From NCBI RefSeq assembly GCF_001278115.1, contig NZ_LIYD01000005.1:1060551-1124550 (forward strand): a stretch of 64,000 bases of DNA. The letters run 5' to 3'. Made by a program: the position numbers and the translations under genes. This DNA comes from Flavobacterium akiainvivens (GTDB lineage Bacteria; Bacteroidota; Bacteroidia; Flavobacteriales; Flavobacteriaceae). A model generated the notes under the pieces. The model searched no databases. It was not told the DNA's origin and worked only from the letters and a program-made list of their open reading frames with translations. Position 1 is the first letter of the stretch. Every line of letters begins with the position of its first letter. Of this stretch, positions 1-8,873 are shown piece by piece.

Positions 1-523
1 AGCCCAGTATGGCTACAAAAACCTCCACCTCACGTGCAGCCTCTCCCTGGCCAACCCTGAGCTTGCTGCCGGCAAAGTCGATGTATATCTTATCACCGGC
101 CTTATGTTCCACATGCATGACCGGTTTGGAGAGTTGAAGGTACGTATGGATGGCATTATTAAAACTCGAACGGCTATAGCCATCCGGATGTTTTTCGAGA
201 TATTCCTTGTAGAGGATCTCACGGGTCATACCTTTCTTTTTAAGCCTTTTACAGAGTTCAGGCAACAGTGGTTCCAGTTCCCGCATGCGCGGGCTGCTGT
301 GGATTTTGGCAACAGGGGTGGTAAAGATAACCGAGAGTTCGCTGTCACTACGGGCGCTAAAGGCTTCAAAATCCATGTCCAGCGTGTTCCAGACCCGGAC
401 GTACTTCTTGATGGTGTTGCGGGAGGTACCCACCATCCCATGGATGGTCTTAATGCCTGTACCCTGGCAGTACAGACGGATAATCTGTCTTAATTTATTC
501 ATCTTTATCGGCTTATTGGACAT
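1..523 (-). CDS. istA: IS21 family transposase IstA, N-terminal part
   Basis: The frame is open from an ATG at 521-523 to the window edge, about 174 codons, and runs off the left end with no stop. The product starts MSNKPIKMNKLRQIIRLYCQ and continues with a helix-turn-helix region (GTSRNTIKKYVR) at about residues 32-43. The sequence AGDKIYIDFAGSKL follows at about 141-154, the start of the DDE integrase core: the first catalytic Asp sits in the IDFAG motif. This is the usual N-terminal layout of IstA, which with the AAA+ protein IstB catalyses cut-and-paste transposition. The gene is transcribed away from the element end at 720. Whether the complete copy is intact cannot be judged here. Confidence 0.85.
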   Translation of the reverse strand, partial: MSNKPIKMNKLRQIIRLYCQGTGIKTIHGMVGTSRNTIKKYVRVWNTLDMDFEAFSARSDSELSVIFTTPVAKIHSSPRMRELEPLLPELCKRLKKKGMTREILYKEYLEKHPDGYSRSSFNNAIHTYLQLSKPVMHVEHKAGDKIYIDFAGSKLRVGQGEAAREVEVFVAILG

Positions 524-603
524 GGTCTATCTCAGGATTAGTTTATCAAAACGCTAAACTAATCCTTGTTCCAAAAGCCCGCCACAAGACTACTTTTTCT
601 ACT

Positions 604-720
604 TTTTTTGAGGGGTCAATTTAAACTGGCCAACAGGGGTCAGTTTGCTCCGGCGAAAGGGGGTCAGTTTCAGCCGGCGAGAGGGGTCTTTTTAAATCGG
701 CCAAGAGGGGTCAGTTTGCA
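604..720. repeat. IS21 multiple terminal repeats
   Basis: Five tandem units start at 604, 628, 652, 676 and 699, each about 22-24 bp and centred on (G/A)AGGGGTCAGTTT. Only the last two reach the element boundary closely. IS21 elements are known to carry several internal repeats of their terminal sequence as transposase binding sites, which explains this array. Confidence 0.8.
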
Positions 721-1907
721 CTGGTTTGTCCAAAACGGTTTATGAAATGCTTTCAGGACGCGTTTTTGTTGCCCATAATGTCAACTTTGACCATTCTTTT
801 ATCCGTCATGAACTCAGCAGGGCGGGGCTAAAATGGAGCGCGAAAAACAAATTATGTACCGTCCGTGCAGCCCGTAAAATTAAGCCGGGGCTGCCCTCAT
901 ATAGCTTGGGCAACCTGTGCCGTTCTTTGGATATACCCTTGACGCATGCCCACCGCGCCGGAGGGGATGCCAACGCCACCTCTATACTATTAACGCAATT
1001 GCTTGGATGGGATGATGAGGGCATCATCGACAAGATGATCAGAAAAACGTCCCAGGACCAGCGCCTCCCTCCTAACCTTCCCCATGAAGATTTTGATGCG
1101 CTGCCTGAAAAACCAGGGGGATATTATTTCTACAGCAGGGAAAAGAAGGTAGTCTATGTAGGAAAGGCGAAGAACCTTAAGAAGCGAGTGGCACAGCATT
1201 TCTCAGGCCATAAGATTACTCCGCAACGGCAGAACTTTCTTCGCGACATTTACAGTATTTCATTTGAAGTATGTGCATCAGAATTTATGGCGTTACTGCT
1301 CGAATGTTGCGAGATTAAAAAACTTTGGCCCATCCACAACAGGGCGTTGAAAAAGTTTGACCCGAAATTCGGCTTGTACGAATACGAAGCGCGCAATGGG
1401 TATCGGTATCTCGCTATAGGAAAGCTCACAAAACAGCAGTCCTATATTGAGATGTTCCATTCATTGCATGACGCGGTAAACGTGCTCTTGAAACTTGCAG
1501 CGCAATTTTCCATCAGCCAAAGGTTTTGCCACTATGGGACGGGAAACCACGAAAATAATGACTGCGTCCTTATGGCATTGCCCGATATGGAAACCCACAA
1601 CGAGTCAGTACATAACGCAATTAATTTCCTGGAATCCTCCAGGCCAAGCTATGCCATCGTTGAAAAAGGGAGGAACCGGGAGGAACGTAGTTGTGTATGG
1701 GTGGAAAAAGGCCATTTTTATGGTATGGGCTACATACCTTCGGACGTAGCAATTACCGATGTTTCTCAAATCAAGGATTACCTGACCCCATATAAAGGGA
1801 ACGCCTACGTTATACAGCTCATTGAAGGGTATGCAGCAAAATTCCCTGCAAGGGTGCTCAGGCCTTCTGTAGCAAAAACACAAGAATACGATTATGACAC
1901 TTTTTAA
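721..1907 (+). pseudogene. DnaQ-like exonuclease/GIY-YIG protein, 5' truncated by IS21
   Basis: The remaining reading frame encodes the C-terminal part of a DEDD 3'-5' exonuclease joined to a GIY-YIG endonuclease domain, the architecture also seen in UvrC/Cho-like repair proteins. Exo II (AHNVNFDHSF) and Exo III (HRAGGDA) are present, then GIY-YIG (GGYYFY ... YVGKAKNLKKR) and a long C-terminal region. The Exo I motif with its DxE metal ligands, normally some 70-80 residues before Exo II, is missing because the insertion element ends at 720. The first usable start would be TTG at 726 or ATG at 747. Without Exo I the nuclease half should be inactive, although the GIY-YIG half could still be made. 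Its 3' end overlaps the alkB-like gene by 14 bp, so the two were probably co-transcribed, and the insertion may have cut the original promoter. Confidence 0.8.
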
Positions 1908-2511
1908 CGATACGGACTTATTTACAATAGGCAACGGTCAAAAAAAATACATTGACCTCCCGGATTTGGAATTGATGCATTATGAAGGCTTCATCCCGAA
2001 AGCGGAAGCTGATGAATATTATACAGTATTGCTGTCAAATACACCATGGCAGCAATATAAGATCCCGATGTATGATAAAATAGTTACATCACCGCGCATG
2101 ATCGCCTGGTATGGCGAGCAGGAAGTAGTCGATGAAAATGCGTTACCGTGGACACCGGAACTTTTAGCATTGCGTAGGAAAGTTGAACAGGAAACAGGAC
2201 TTCAATTCAATGCCGTGCTTTTAAACCTTTATCGTGACGGCAATGACAGTGTTGCCTGGCATTCTGATAAAGAACACAAGATTGGGCGCAATCCAAATAT
2301 TGCCTCGCTAACGTTTGGGCAGACAAGGCCTTTTAAGTTTCGGCACAAAACCAATAAAGAAATCGGGCAGGTTGAAATACCACTCCATCATGGTACCCTG
2401 CTATTGATGTCGGGCACTACCAATACACATTGGGAACACCATATTCCTAAGTCTTCAAAAGATATGTTGCCAAGGGTTAATCTTACCTTCAGGCAGTTAA
2501 AAAAATTCTAG
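1894..2511 (+). CDS. AlkB-like 2OG-Fe(II) dioxygenase (DNA alkylation repair)
   Basis: A 205-residue protein of the AlkB/ALKBH2-3 family, which uses iron and 2-oxoglutarate to remove alkyl groups from DNA bases oxidatively. The iron ligands are visible as H123 and D125 (AWHSDKE) and H183 (WEHHIPK). The 2-oxoglutarate-binding arginine pattern RxNxxxR is at R194-R200 near the C-terminus. The length is normal for the family. It overlaps the disrupted exonuclease gene by 14 bp, which suggests an original DNA repair pair. The IS21 insertion upstream may have removed or replaced its promoter. Confidence 0.9.
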   Translation: MTLFNDTDLFTIGNGQKKYIDLPDLELMHYEGFIPKAEADEYYTVLLSNTPWQQYKIPMYDKIVTSPRMIAWYGEQEVVDENALPWTPELLALRRKVEQETGLQFNAVLLNLYRDGNDSVAWHSDKEHKIGRNPNIASLTFGQTRPFKFRHKTNKEIGQVEIPLHHGTLLLMSGTTNTHWEHHIPKSSKDMLPRVNLTFRQLKKF

Positions 2512-2595
2512 TTTTTTAATTCAAATGTTTTTAGTGCGTACTTTTAAAACATGTAATATTCTGTTAATAGATTTAACTATTGTTGAGATTTAGAG

Positions 2596-2603
2596 TAACT
2601 TTA
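2596..2603 (+). promoter_or_regulatory. Putative -7 element TAACTTTA
   Basis: TAACTTTA lies 16 bp before the ATG of the response regulator and resembles the Bacteroidetes -7 element TAnnTTTG. The same 8-mer occurs before ligD and before the alcohol dehydrogenase gene. No convincing -33 element was found. Confidence 0.35.
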
Positions 2604-2619
2604 CTGCTTAATTTTTCTT

Positions 2620-3039
2620 ATGATAAAAAAAGGGGACATACTCATTATTGAAGATGATGCCGATGACAGGGATTACATCGAAGAAGTGTTCACGGAATTG
2701 AACGTTGCAAACACCAGGAAGTATGTTGCCAATGCCTACGAGGCTCTTGATTATATAAAGGCACACAGCAGTAAGCCTTTCATTGTCATATCCGATATCA
2801 ATATGCCGATGATGAACGGGTTTGATTTGCGAAAAATTATTTTAGAAAATAGCGAACTTACCAAAAAATGCGCTCCCTATATTTTCCTTTCTACCTCTAA
2901 TGATGCAGCCTGGGTAAATAAGGCATACGAGTTATCGGTGCAAGGTTATTTTCAAAAGCCCTCAATTTACTCCGACCTTAAAAAAACAGTGCAGCAAATC
3001 CTCGATTATTGGAACAATAGCCTAACTCCGGTAGTTTAA
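2620..3039 (+). CDS. Single-domain response regulator (CheY/Rcp1-like)
   Basis: A 139-residue stand-alone receiver domain with no output domain. The acidic pocket is E11-D12-D13, the phosphoacceptor is D59 (VISDINMPMMNG), the switch Ser/Thr is at 91-92 (FLSTS) and the conserved Lys is K113 (YFQKPS). Length and insertions fit the Rcp1-like receivers that pair with phytochrome-type or hybrid histidine kinases. No kinase is encoded in the window, so its partner is unknown. It has its own short upstream region with a TAACTTTA element 16 bp before the ATG. Confidence 0.88.
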   Translation: MIKKGDILIIEDDADDRDYIEEVFTELNVANTRKYVANAYEALDYIKAHSSKPFIVISDINMPMMNGFDLRKIILENSELTKKCAPYIFLSTSNDAAWVNKAYELSVQGYFQKPSIYSDLKKTVQQILDYWNNSLTPVV

Positions 3040-3072
3040 TACTATAATCGACTAAGTGGGAAAAACTACTCG

Positions 3073-3552
3073 CTAGCCATATTTGACCTTCCATTCTTTT
3101 TTTAAAGCACGGTATTCCGGATTAGACTCGGCGATTTTCCATAATTTATAGAACACATCCGCTGCTGCGGCTTTCTCAACATCCCCGGTACCTCGTTCCA
3201 AAGGTTCATAATTATTATCCTTGTCGTATTTTTTGCCGCCCTTAAAATTGGCATAGCGCCTGGCGCGGGTGTATCCCATCTGCAAATATTTTCGTGCCAT
3301 ATCCGCGCCCACAAATTCCCTTTTATCCAGATAGGCATTAAAGAGGCCATAAATTTTAGCACTGCTGTCTTTAGCAATCTCAACATTTCTAAACCTCCAG
3401 TGCTGGCCTATTTCGCTTTTGTAAGGCTCACAAATCAAAACACCCTGCTCACCTTTGCCTACCTTGTATAATTCCGGATACTCCCTGTAATTAATATCGG
3501 GTTTCCATGGATAATTATTACTATCGAAATTTAGGTAGCTTGGCTTCTCCAT
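3073..3552 (-). CDS. DUF4385 family protein
   Basis: A 159-residue soluble protein recognised by the N-terminal pattern YPWKPDINYR..PELYKVGKGEQGVL, followed by EPYKSEIGQHWRFRN and a basic, Tyr-rich second half. Members occur widely in bacteria and phages without a known function. There is no signal peptide or membrane segment. It is transcribed with, or just downstream of, the small membrane protein gene ending at 3572 on the same strand (gap about 19 bp). No catalytic function can be assigned. Confidence 0.7.
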   Translation of the reverse strand: MEKPSYLNFDSNNYPWKPDINYREYPELYKVGKGEQGVLICEPYKSEIGQHWRFRNVEIAKDSSAKIYGLFNAYLDKREFVGADMARKYLQMGYTRARRYANFKGGKKYDKDNNYEPLERGTGDVEKAAAADVFYKLWKIAESNPEYRALKKEWKVKYG

Positions 3553-3571
3553 TCTTGATCAACATATTAAA

Positions 3572-3970
3572 TTACGGCTTGCGATCCGTTTCGCCTTCTT
3601 TTTGTAATACCGCAATCTCTACTTTTTCCTTTTTTATGGCCTGGCGCAGCAGCGCAAAAATACTCATGTAAAAATTGGCTACAAATACCAAAGCAAACCC
3701 CGCGATCAGGTAGCCTCTCCAACCGCTTAGGAGCAACTGAAATTCTGATAATGCCAGGAAAATGGCAGTGATGTAGTGGCTAAAGCAGTATTCGCAGGTA
3801 AAGAGATAAAAGAATTTCCTTCGCAACAATGTTTTGGAATTCTTGCTACAGGTAATGCAGTATTCCCTCGGTTCGCGGAATACCTCTTCTTGGGTAACGG
3901 TCCAGGCTACACAGGCTATAGGAATCGCCAGTATAAAAAGCCATGTAATTTGGGTGGTAATGCTTGTCAT
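3572..3970 (-). CDS. Small membrane protein with two Cys pairs
   Basis: A 132-residue protein, not recognised. Hydrophobic stretches at about residues 8-25, 65-83 and 86-108 suggest two or three membrane helices. Between the first two are two cysteine pairs, CITC and CEYC, spaced like a zinc ribbon or a redox-active site. The C-terminus is charged and presumably cytoplasmic. It is divergent from ligD with about 100 bp between them and is followed on its own strand by the DUF4385 gene. Confidence 0.55.
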   Translation of the reverse strand: MTSITTQITWLFILAIPIACVAWTVTQEEVFREPREYCITCSKNSKTLLRRKFFYLFTCEYCFSHYITAIFLALSEFQLLLSGWRGYLIAGFALVFVANFYMSIFALLRQAIKKEKVEIAVLQKEGETDRKP

Positions 3971-4041
3971 ATCTCAATAAACGTAACGGAATGTAAACTT
4001 AAAGTTATGGTAAACCCATTTACGATTTGCATTAATTAGGC

Positions 4042-4049
4042 TAACTTTA
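4042..4049 (+). promoter_or_regulatory. Putative -7 element of ligD
   Basis: TAACTTTA occurs 23 bp before the ligD ATG, with a TTTG 12 bp upstream. That spacing is too short for a normal -33 element. The 8-mer is identical to those before the response regulator and alcohol dehydrogenase genes. Confidence 0.35.
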
Positions 4050-4072
4050 AGTGAATTATAGCATTTACAGCC

Positions 4073-6751
4073 ATGGCATTAGATAAATACAAACAAAAAC
4101 GGGACGCTTCCAAAACACCAGAACCTTTTGGAGGCAAGGGCAATGAAAACAAATTGAGGTTCGTAGTCCAGAAGCACGCTGCCTCGCACCTGCATTACGA
4201 TTTCCGACTGGAGATGGAGGGCGTGCTGAAAAGCTGGGCGGTACCTAAAGGGCCTTCTGTTGACCCGGACGTAAAACGGCTTGCTATGATGGTCGAGGAC
4301 CATCCTTACGATTACCGCAACTTTGAAGGGATTATACCTCAGGGGCAATATGGGGGTGGCACTGTGATAGTTTGGGATGAAGGTTTTTATGAGCCTTTTG
4401 AATCGGAAGCTGCCACAAAAAAGGAACAGGACAAGGAATTGCGGGCAGGGTTGCATAGTGGAAAGATCAAGTTTGTGCTGCATGGCGAAAAGCTGAAAGG
4501 GGCGTTTGCCCTTGTAAAGGCGCATGGGCGTGGAGAGAATGGCTGGTTGCTGATGAAGCTTGATGATAAATATGCCAGTGAGAAAGACATTACACTGAAA
4601 GATAAGTCGGTGATTTCAAAAAAAACACTGGAACAGTTAGCCAAAACAAGCAAAAACATATACGGGCAGAAACCAGCGGAGTCGCAGCAGGAAAAACTGG
4701 AGAAAAAAGTGGATACCTCAGAGAAACCACAAGAACTGCAGGCGAATGACCTTTTAAAGAAAGGTAAAAAAAGTAAAATGCTTACCGAGGTTAAGCCTAT
4801 GCTTGCCACATTGGTAAATGAACCGTTCGACAGCCCCGGATGGAGCTACGAAGTAAAATGGGACGGCTACCGGGCTCTGGCGTATGTCAATAAAGGAAAA
4901 ACAGAGTTGCTATCCCGCAATATCAAGTCCTTTACTGAGAAATATTATCCTATTGCCGCAGTTATGGATTCCTGGAGTATCAATGCAGTGTTTGATGGGG
5001 AAATCCTGGTTATAGGAAAGGACGGCAAAGCTAACTTCAGTGCCCTGCAGAACTGGCGCAGTGAAGCAGATGGCGACCTCGTGTATTATGCCTTTGATAT
5101 TTTGTGGTATGACGGAAAGGATATTACCGGGCTGCCACTTTCAGAGCGGCAGGCGATACTAAGAGAGATCCTGCCTGCCAATGACGACCATGTGCGCCTC
5201 AGCCGAGTGTTTGACATTAATGGGATTGACTTCTTTGAGGCAGCGCAAAAGATGGGACTTGAAGGTATCATGGCAAAAAAAACGGATAGCACGTATGCTA
5301 TTGACAGCCGTTCAAAAGACTGGCTGAAAATTAAAGTCAACCAACGCCAGGAGGTCGTGATAGGGGGCTTTACCAAAAATGAAGGCACCTCTAAGCAGTT
5401 CAGTTCCCTGCTGCTTGGCGTTTATGAAAAAGGAAAGTTGGAGTATGTCGGTAAAGTGGGTACCGGGTTCAGTGATAAAAAACAAAAGGAGATGATGGAA
5501 CTCTTCAAACCCCTTATCATCGATACGATGCCTTTTGATACCGAGCCGGATGTAAACAAACCTTCCCGCTTTAGGCCTAATCCCCCCAAAGCAAAAGCAA
5601 CATGGCTAAAACCCGAGTTGGTATGTGAAGTAAGCTTTATCGAAGTAACCGCCGACGGGGTATTCCGTCACCCTTCTTTCGAAGGGATGCGCAGCGATAA
5701 AAAAGCCAAGGATGTGGTAAGGGAAACCGCCACAGCGACCGCCACTATCACGACAAATGAGGGAAGGAAGGAGAAATTAGTCGCCCCGCCGAAGCGCAGC
5801 AGCGCGACCACATTACTGAACCCCAAGGAAGAAACACAGGTAAAAAAAGTAAACGGGCATAACCTGAAGTTTACCAACCTGAGCAAGGTCTACTGGCCGG
5901 AAGAGGGCTATACCAAGCGTGATATGTTCAATTATTATCACCAGGTAGCCGAATATATCCTTCCACACCTCAAAGACCGCCCCTTGTCCTTAAACAGGTT
6001 CCCGAGTGGCATACACGGTAAAAGCTTTTATCAAAAAGATGTGAAGGGCAAAGCGCCCGATTGGGCGAAGACCTATCCGTACCATACCAGCGATGGCGAG
6101 GATAAGGAATTTTTGGTAGGCAACGATGAGGCTACCCTGCTCTGGATGGCATCCCTTGGCTGCATTGAAATGAACCCGTGGTTCAGCAAGACAACACATC
6201 CGGACAACCCCGACTACTGCGTTATCGACCTTGACCCCTCAGACAAGACGACTTTTGAGCAGGTAATACAGGCGGCGCGAGAAGTCAAGGATGTTTTGGA
6301 TGCAATAAACGTACCAAGTTATGTAAAGACTTCGGGCTCTACAGGCATACACATATATATTCCGCTCGGGGCAAGATATTCCTACGACCAATCCCAGATG
6401 TTTGCGCGTTTATTGGTCTCGATAGTGCATGACAGGCTCCCTGATTTTACTTCCTTAGAAAGAAAGATAAAAGACCGTAATGGAAAAATGTACCTCGACT
6501 TTCTACAGAACCGGCCCGGTGCCACCATTGCTTGTGCCTACTCATTGCGCCCCAAACCGGGTGCGACCGTTTCCATGCCCCTGCATTGGGATGAAGTCAA
6601 GAAAGGCCTGAAGATGAAAGATTTTACTATAAGAAATGCACTGGAGCGCATTAAAAGTGAAGGGGATCTGTTTAAAGGGACCTTGGAAGAAGGTATAGAT
6701 ATGGAAAAAGCACTGGAACAGGCACAGGATGCCTTTTATAAAAAAAACTGA
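4073..6751 (+). CDS. ligD: Multidomain ATP-dependent DNA ligase LigD (PE-LIG-POL)
   Basis: An 892-residue end-joining enzyme. The N-terminal phosphoesterase domain has the metal/phosphate residues H35, H41, D43, R45, H77 and Y81, with the spacing of the Pseudomonas enzyme. The ligase domain follows: the adenylated Lys is K262 (KWDGYR), then FDGE (308-311), EGIMAKK (397-403) and DWLKIKV (416-422). The C-terminal third is the primase-like polymerase, with NRFPSG and the metal-binding DLDPSD. The order PE-LIG-POL is one of the natural permutations. LigD seals breaks held by Ku, but no ku gene lies within this window. It overlaps or abuts the DUF1810 gene and may be co-transcribed with it. Confidence 0.95.
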   Translation: MALDKYKQKRDASKTPEPFGGKGNENKLRFVVQKHAASHLHYDFRLEMEGVLKSWAVPKGPSVDPDVKRLAMMVEDHPYDYRNFEGIIPQGQYGGGTVIVWDEGFYEPFESEAATKKEQDKELRAGLHSGKIKFVLHGEKLKGAFALVKAHGRGENGWLLMKLDDKYASEKDITLKDKSVISKKTLEQLAKTSKNIYGQKPAESQQEKLEKKVDTSEKPQELQANDLLKKGKKSKMLTEVKPMLATLVNEPFDSPGWSYEVKWDGYRALAYVNKGKTELLSRNIKSFTEKYYPIAAVMDSWSINAVFDGEILVIGKDGKANFSALQNWRSEADGDLVYYAFDILWYDGKDITGLPLSERQAILREILPANDDHVRLSRVFDINGIDFFEAAQKMGLEGIMAKKTDSTYAIDSRSKDWLKIKVNQRQEVVIGGFTKNEGTSKQFSSLLLGVYEKGKLEYVGKVGTGFSDKKQKEMMELFKPLIIDTMPFDTEPDVNKPSRFRPNPPKAKATWLKPELVCEVSFIEVTADGVFRHPSFEGMRSDKKAKDVVRETATATATITTNEGRKEKLVAPPKRSSATTLLNPKEETQVKKVNGHNLKFTNLSKVYWPEEGYTKRDMFNYYHQVAEYILPHLKDRPLSLNRFPSGIHGKSFYQKDVKGKAPDWAKTYPYHTSDGEDKEFLVGNDEATLLWMASLGCIEMNPWFSKTTHPDNPDYCVIDLDPSDKTTFEQVIQAAREVKDVLDAINVPSYVKTSGSTGIHIYIPLGARYSYDQSQMFARLLVSIVHDRLPDFTSLERKIKDRNGKMYLDFLQNRPGATIACAYSLRPKPGATVSMPLHWDEVKKGLKMKDFTIRNALERIKSEGDLFKGTLEEGIDMEKALEQAQDAFYKKN

Positions 6752-6752
6752 T

Positions 6753-7169
6753 ATGGGGCTTGAACGGTTTACAGATGCGCAGCGCGATGTGTATTCGCAG
6801 GCGTTGGAGGAAATAGAAAGCGGCAAAAAACGCACACACTGGATGTGGTTTATTTTTCCGCAACTGAAAGGTTTGGGAAACAGTCCCATGGCAAACCACT
6901 ATGCTATATCCGATATAGAGGAAGCAACACAATATCTTAATCATCCCGTCTTAGGGAAACGCCTAATCGAAATTACGAAGGCTTTGCTGGGCTTACACGA
7001 CACAACCGCTTCTGCTATCTTTGGATATCCGGATGACCTGAAGCTGCACTCCAGCATGACGCTATTCGGCCAGGTCCAAAACACCGACCCTGTTTTTCAG
7101 GAAACTATCGACAGGTACTTTCAGGGGAGGCCGGATAGTAATACACTTGAATTACTGAAGTACTACTAA
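6753..7169 (+). CDS. DUF1810 family protein
   Basis: About 138 residues starting MGLERFTDAQRDVY and containing THWMWFIFPQLKGLG, the hallmark of DUF1810 (a fold related to calpastatin-like or NADAR-neighbour proteins, function unknown). I place the start at ATG 6753, one base after the ligD stop, because the family begins at this LxRF motif. An upstream in-frame ATG at 6729 would add eight residues and overlap ligD by 23 bp. It is tightly linked to ligD and to the next small gene, which indicates one operon. Confidence 0.8.
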   Translation: MGLERFTDAQRDVYSQALEEIESGKKRTHWMWFIFPQLKGLGNSPMANHYAISDIEEATQYLNHPVLGKRLIEITKALLGLHDTTASAIFGYPDDLKLHSSMTLFGQVQNTDPVFQETIDRYFQGRPDSNTLELLKYY

Positions 7170-7170
7170 A

Positions 7171-7353
7171 ATGAAACTGTACAAATATCTTTCCAGGGAC
7201 GAACAACTGCAACAACAAATTGTTTGGGAGATCGGCCTGCACCTTAAAACGCTGTACCGCGAAGATATCATGTACCTTCTGTACGCTGTCAACGATTTCT
7301 TTGTCGAAGTCCAGTATTGCCGGCGTACCAACACAATCCTGCGCAAAAACTAA
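7171..7353 (+). CDS. Small conserved-looking protein, 60 residues
   Basis: A 60-residue soluble protein beginning MKLYKYLSRDEQLQQQIVWE, with alternating charged and hydrophobic residues and no membrane segment. The ATG starts one base after the stop of the DUF1810 gene, so translation is probably coupled and the gene belongs to the ligD operon. The family is not recognised. A wholly spurious frame is unlikely given the tight spacing, but the evidence is only positional and compositional. Confidence 0.5.
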   Translation: MKLYKYLSRDEQLQQQIVWEIGLHLKTLYREDIMYLLYAVNDFFVEVQYCRRTNTILRKN

Positions 7354-7398
7354 TTTAAAGGCGGCGAAGTATTGGATAAATATTTGTTTTAATTACAA

Positions 7399-8826
7399 TC
7401 ACACAAAACCATTACCGTCTGATTTACTAAGCCTCCTGAAGGTAAGGCTCGATAAAATCGTAAAGGCCGCAAGTGCTATAAAGGTGTAATGAAAAGGCTG
7501 CGTCCGGTTCATCTCAAAAGCATCGGACTGGAAAAAAGAAAGTATAAGGCTTGCTACCGAAACACCAAAACTTACCGAGAGCTGCTGCATAATTACCAAC
7601 ATGGTATTTCCCCCGCTTTTTGTATTCTCATCCAGGTCAACCAGTGTAATGGTATTCATCGCTGACATCTGGATTGAGGTAAAGAACCCATAAAACACCA
7701 TAAGCAGGATGTAGTAGCCTAGTGGTGTATCACGCTCCACAAATCCCAATATAATTAATACAACACCCAAAAGAATGGTATTGCTGATCAGTACTGTGCG
7801 ATAGCCCAATGCTTTTATGATACGTACCATAAAAGGCTTTATAGCTACATTAGCCAATGCCGAGGGCAAAAGCAAAAGGCCTGATACAGAAGCCGAGTAC
7901 CCAAAACCCGTCTGTAACATAAGCGGTAACAGCAAGGGAAGCCCGCCGATACCCAAGCGCGTAATAAGGCTGCCGGTGAGCCCAATCTTAAGGGTTTTTA
8001 TGTTAAGCAGCCTGAGGTCTATAATTGGTTTTTCCGTTTTTTTGTAATGGAGGTAATAGAATGCTGCCAACAGGTTGAAAAGGAGCAGTGCACCCAATAT
8101 GGCTACCCAATGGGTCAGCCCTTTACTTACAAGCTCCAGGACTATTGTTATTGAGATCAGTGCGAGGCTAAAGTACACAAGCCCGCGAAAATCAAACCGC
8201 CCTACGGCCTTTTTAAAATTAGGCATTACCCGTTTAGCCAGTGAAATACCTAAAAGCCCGATTGGGACATTGACTAAAAAGATCCAGTGCCATGAAAAAT
8301 TATCCGACAGGAACCCGCCAAGGCTTGGGCCGACAACCATTCCAAGCAATCCAAAGACCGTAATGAAGTTCATGGTTTTCAACAGCTCACTCTTCGGGTA
8401 TTGGTACAATATGGCGAGCCGGGCGATGGGCACCATCATCGAAGCACCTATTGCCTGTAATATACGGGAGAGGTTAAAGGTCATTAGGTTAACCGACAGG
8501 GCGCAGCATAACGACCCGGTTACAAACAGTGCCACGGCAATGATAAACATAGTCCTGGTCCCGAATTTATCAGCGAGCCATCCCGATAAAGGGATAAATA
8601 GGGCGAGCGTTAGCGCATAGGTTACAATGACTGAATGCATCGCTGTCGGCGAATAGTCCATGTCGCGCGCTATTGACGGCAGGGATGTGTTCAGTATGGT
8701 ACCATCCAGCGACTGAATGAACATGGCGACAGCCGTTACCCAAGGCAAAAGGTTTGTGGCAATGCGTTCTTTTTTTTTCTTCTCTAACTTTTTCTCTGTC
8801 TTAATAGGTGAAGTAAGTTCTTCCAT
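7399..8826 (-). CDS. MFS drug exporter, DHA2 (EmrB/QacA) family
   Basis: A 475-residue membrane protein with about 14 predicted helices. It has the DHA2 features: a charged N-terminus, motif A variant GWLADKFGTRTMF after helix 2, and motif C-like GMVVGPSLGGFLSD in helix 5. Such proteins export hydrophobic cations and drugs, or in some cases metabolites, using the proton gradient. There is no adjacent membrane fusion protein or outer membrane channel gene, so it probably acts alone at the inner membrane. Its 3' end faces the small gene ending at 7353, and the DUF3606 gene precedes it on the same strand. Confidence 0.88.
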   Translation of the reverse strand: MEELTSPIKTEKKLEKKKKERIATNLLPWVTAVAMFIQSLDGTILNTSLPSIARDMDYSPTAMHSVIVTYALTLALFIPLSGWLADKFGTRTMFIIAVALFVTGSLCCALSVNLMTFNLSRILQAIGASMMVPIARLAILYQYPKSELLKTMNFITVFGLLGMVVGPSLGGFLSDNFSWHWIFLVNVPIGLLGISLAKRVMPNFKKAVGRFDFRGLVYFSLALISITIVLELVSKGLTHWVAILGALLLFNLLAAFYYLHYKKTEKPIIDLRLLNIKTLKIGLTGSLITRLGIGGLPLLLPLMLQTGFGYSASVSGLLLLPSALANVAIKPFMVRIIKALGYRTVLISNTILLGVVLIILGFVERDTPLGYYILLMVFYGFFTSIQMSAMNTITLVDLDENTKSGGNTMLVIMQQLSVSFGVSVASLILSFFQSDAFEMNRTQPFHYTFIALAAFTILSSLTFRRLSKSDGNGFV

Positions 8827-8873
8827 ATTTTGGTGACGGTACTACAATGAAAAAGGATTGCTTATCACAATCC

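Larger units (their letters stand above)
1..720 (-). mobile_element. IS21-family element, partial (istA end)
   Basis: The window begins inside an insertion sequence. It carries the 5' part of an istA transposase gene on the minus strand, followed by an end region of tandem 22-24 bp repeats that finishes in ...GGGGTCAGTTTGCA at 720. Read outward-in on the minus strand the terminus is TGCAAACTGACCCC, the TG-start and repeated-terminus structure typical of IS21. The istB helper gene and the other end lie outside the window, to the left. The insertion has removed the start of the neighbouring exonuclease gene. The flanking target duplication cannot be checked because the other end is missing. Confidence 0.85.

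Noticed and set aside
226..441. Separate small gene inside the IS21 end
   Set aside because: It is a different frame of the istA gene, whose real frame is open through the entire region and matches the family.
604..720. Possible CRISPR-like tandem repeats
   Set aside because: The units are 22-24 bp with no spacers of constant length and lie at the end of an IS21 element, where repeated terminal sequences are normal.
4073..7353. Ku gene hidden in the ligD neighbourhood
   Set aside because: None of the proteins within 30 kb resembles Ku; DUF1810 and the 60-residue protein are too short and lack its beta-barrel pattern.
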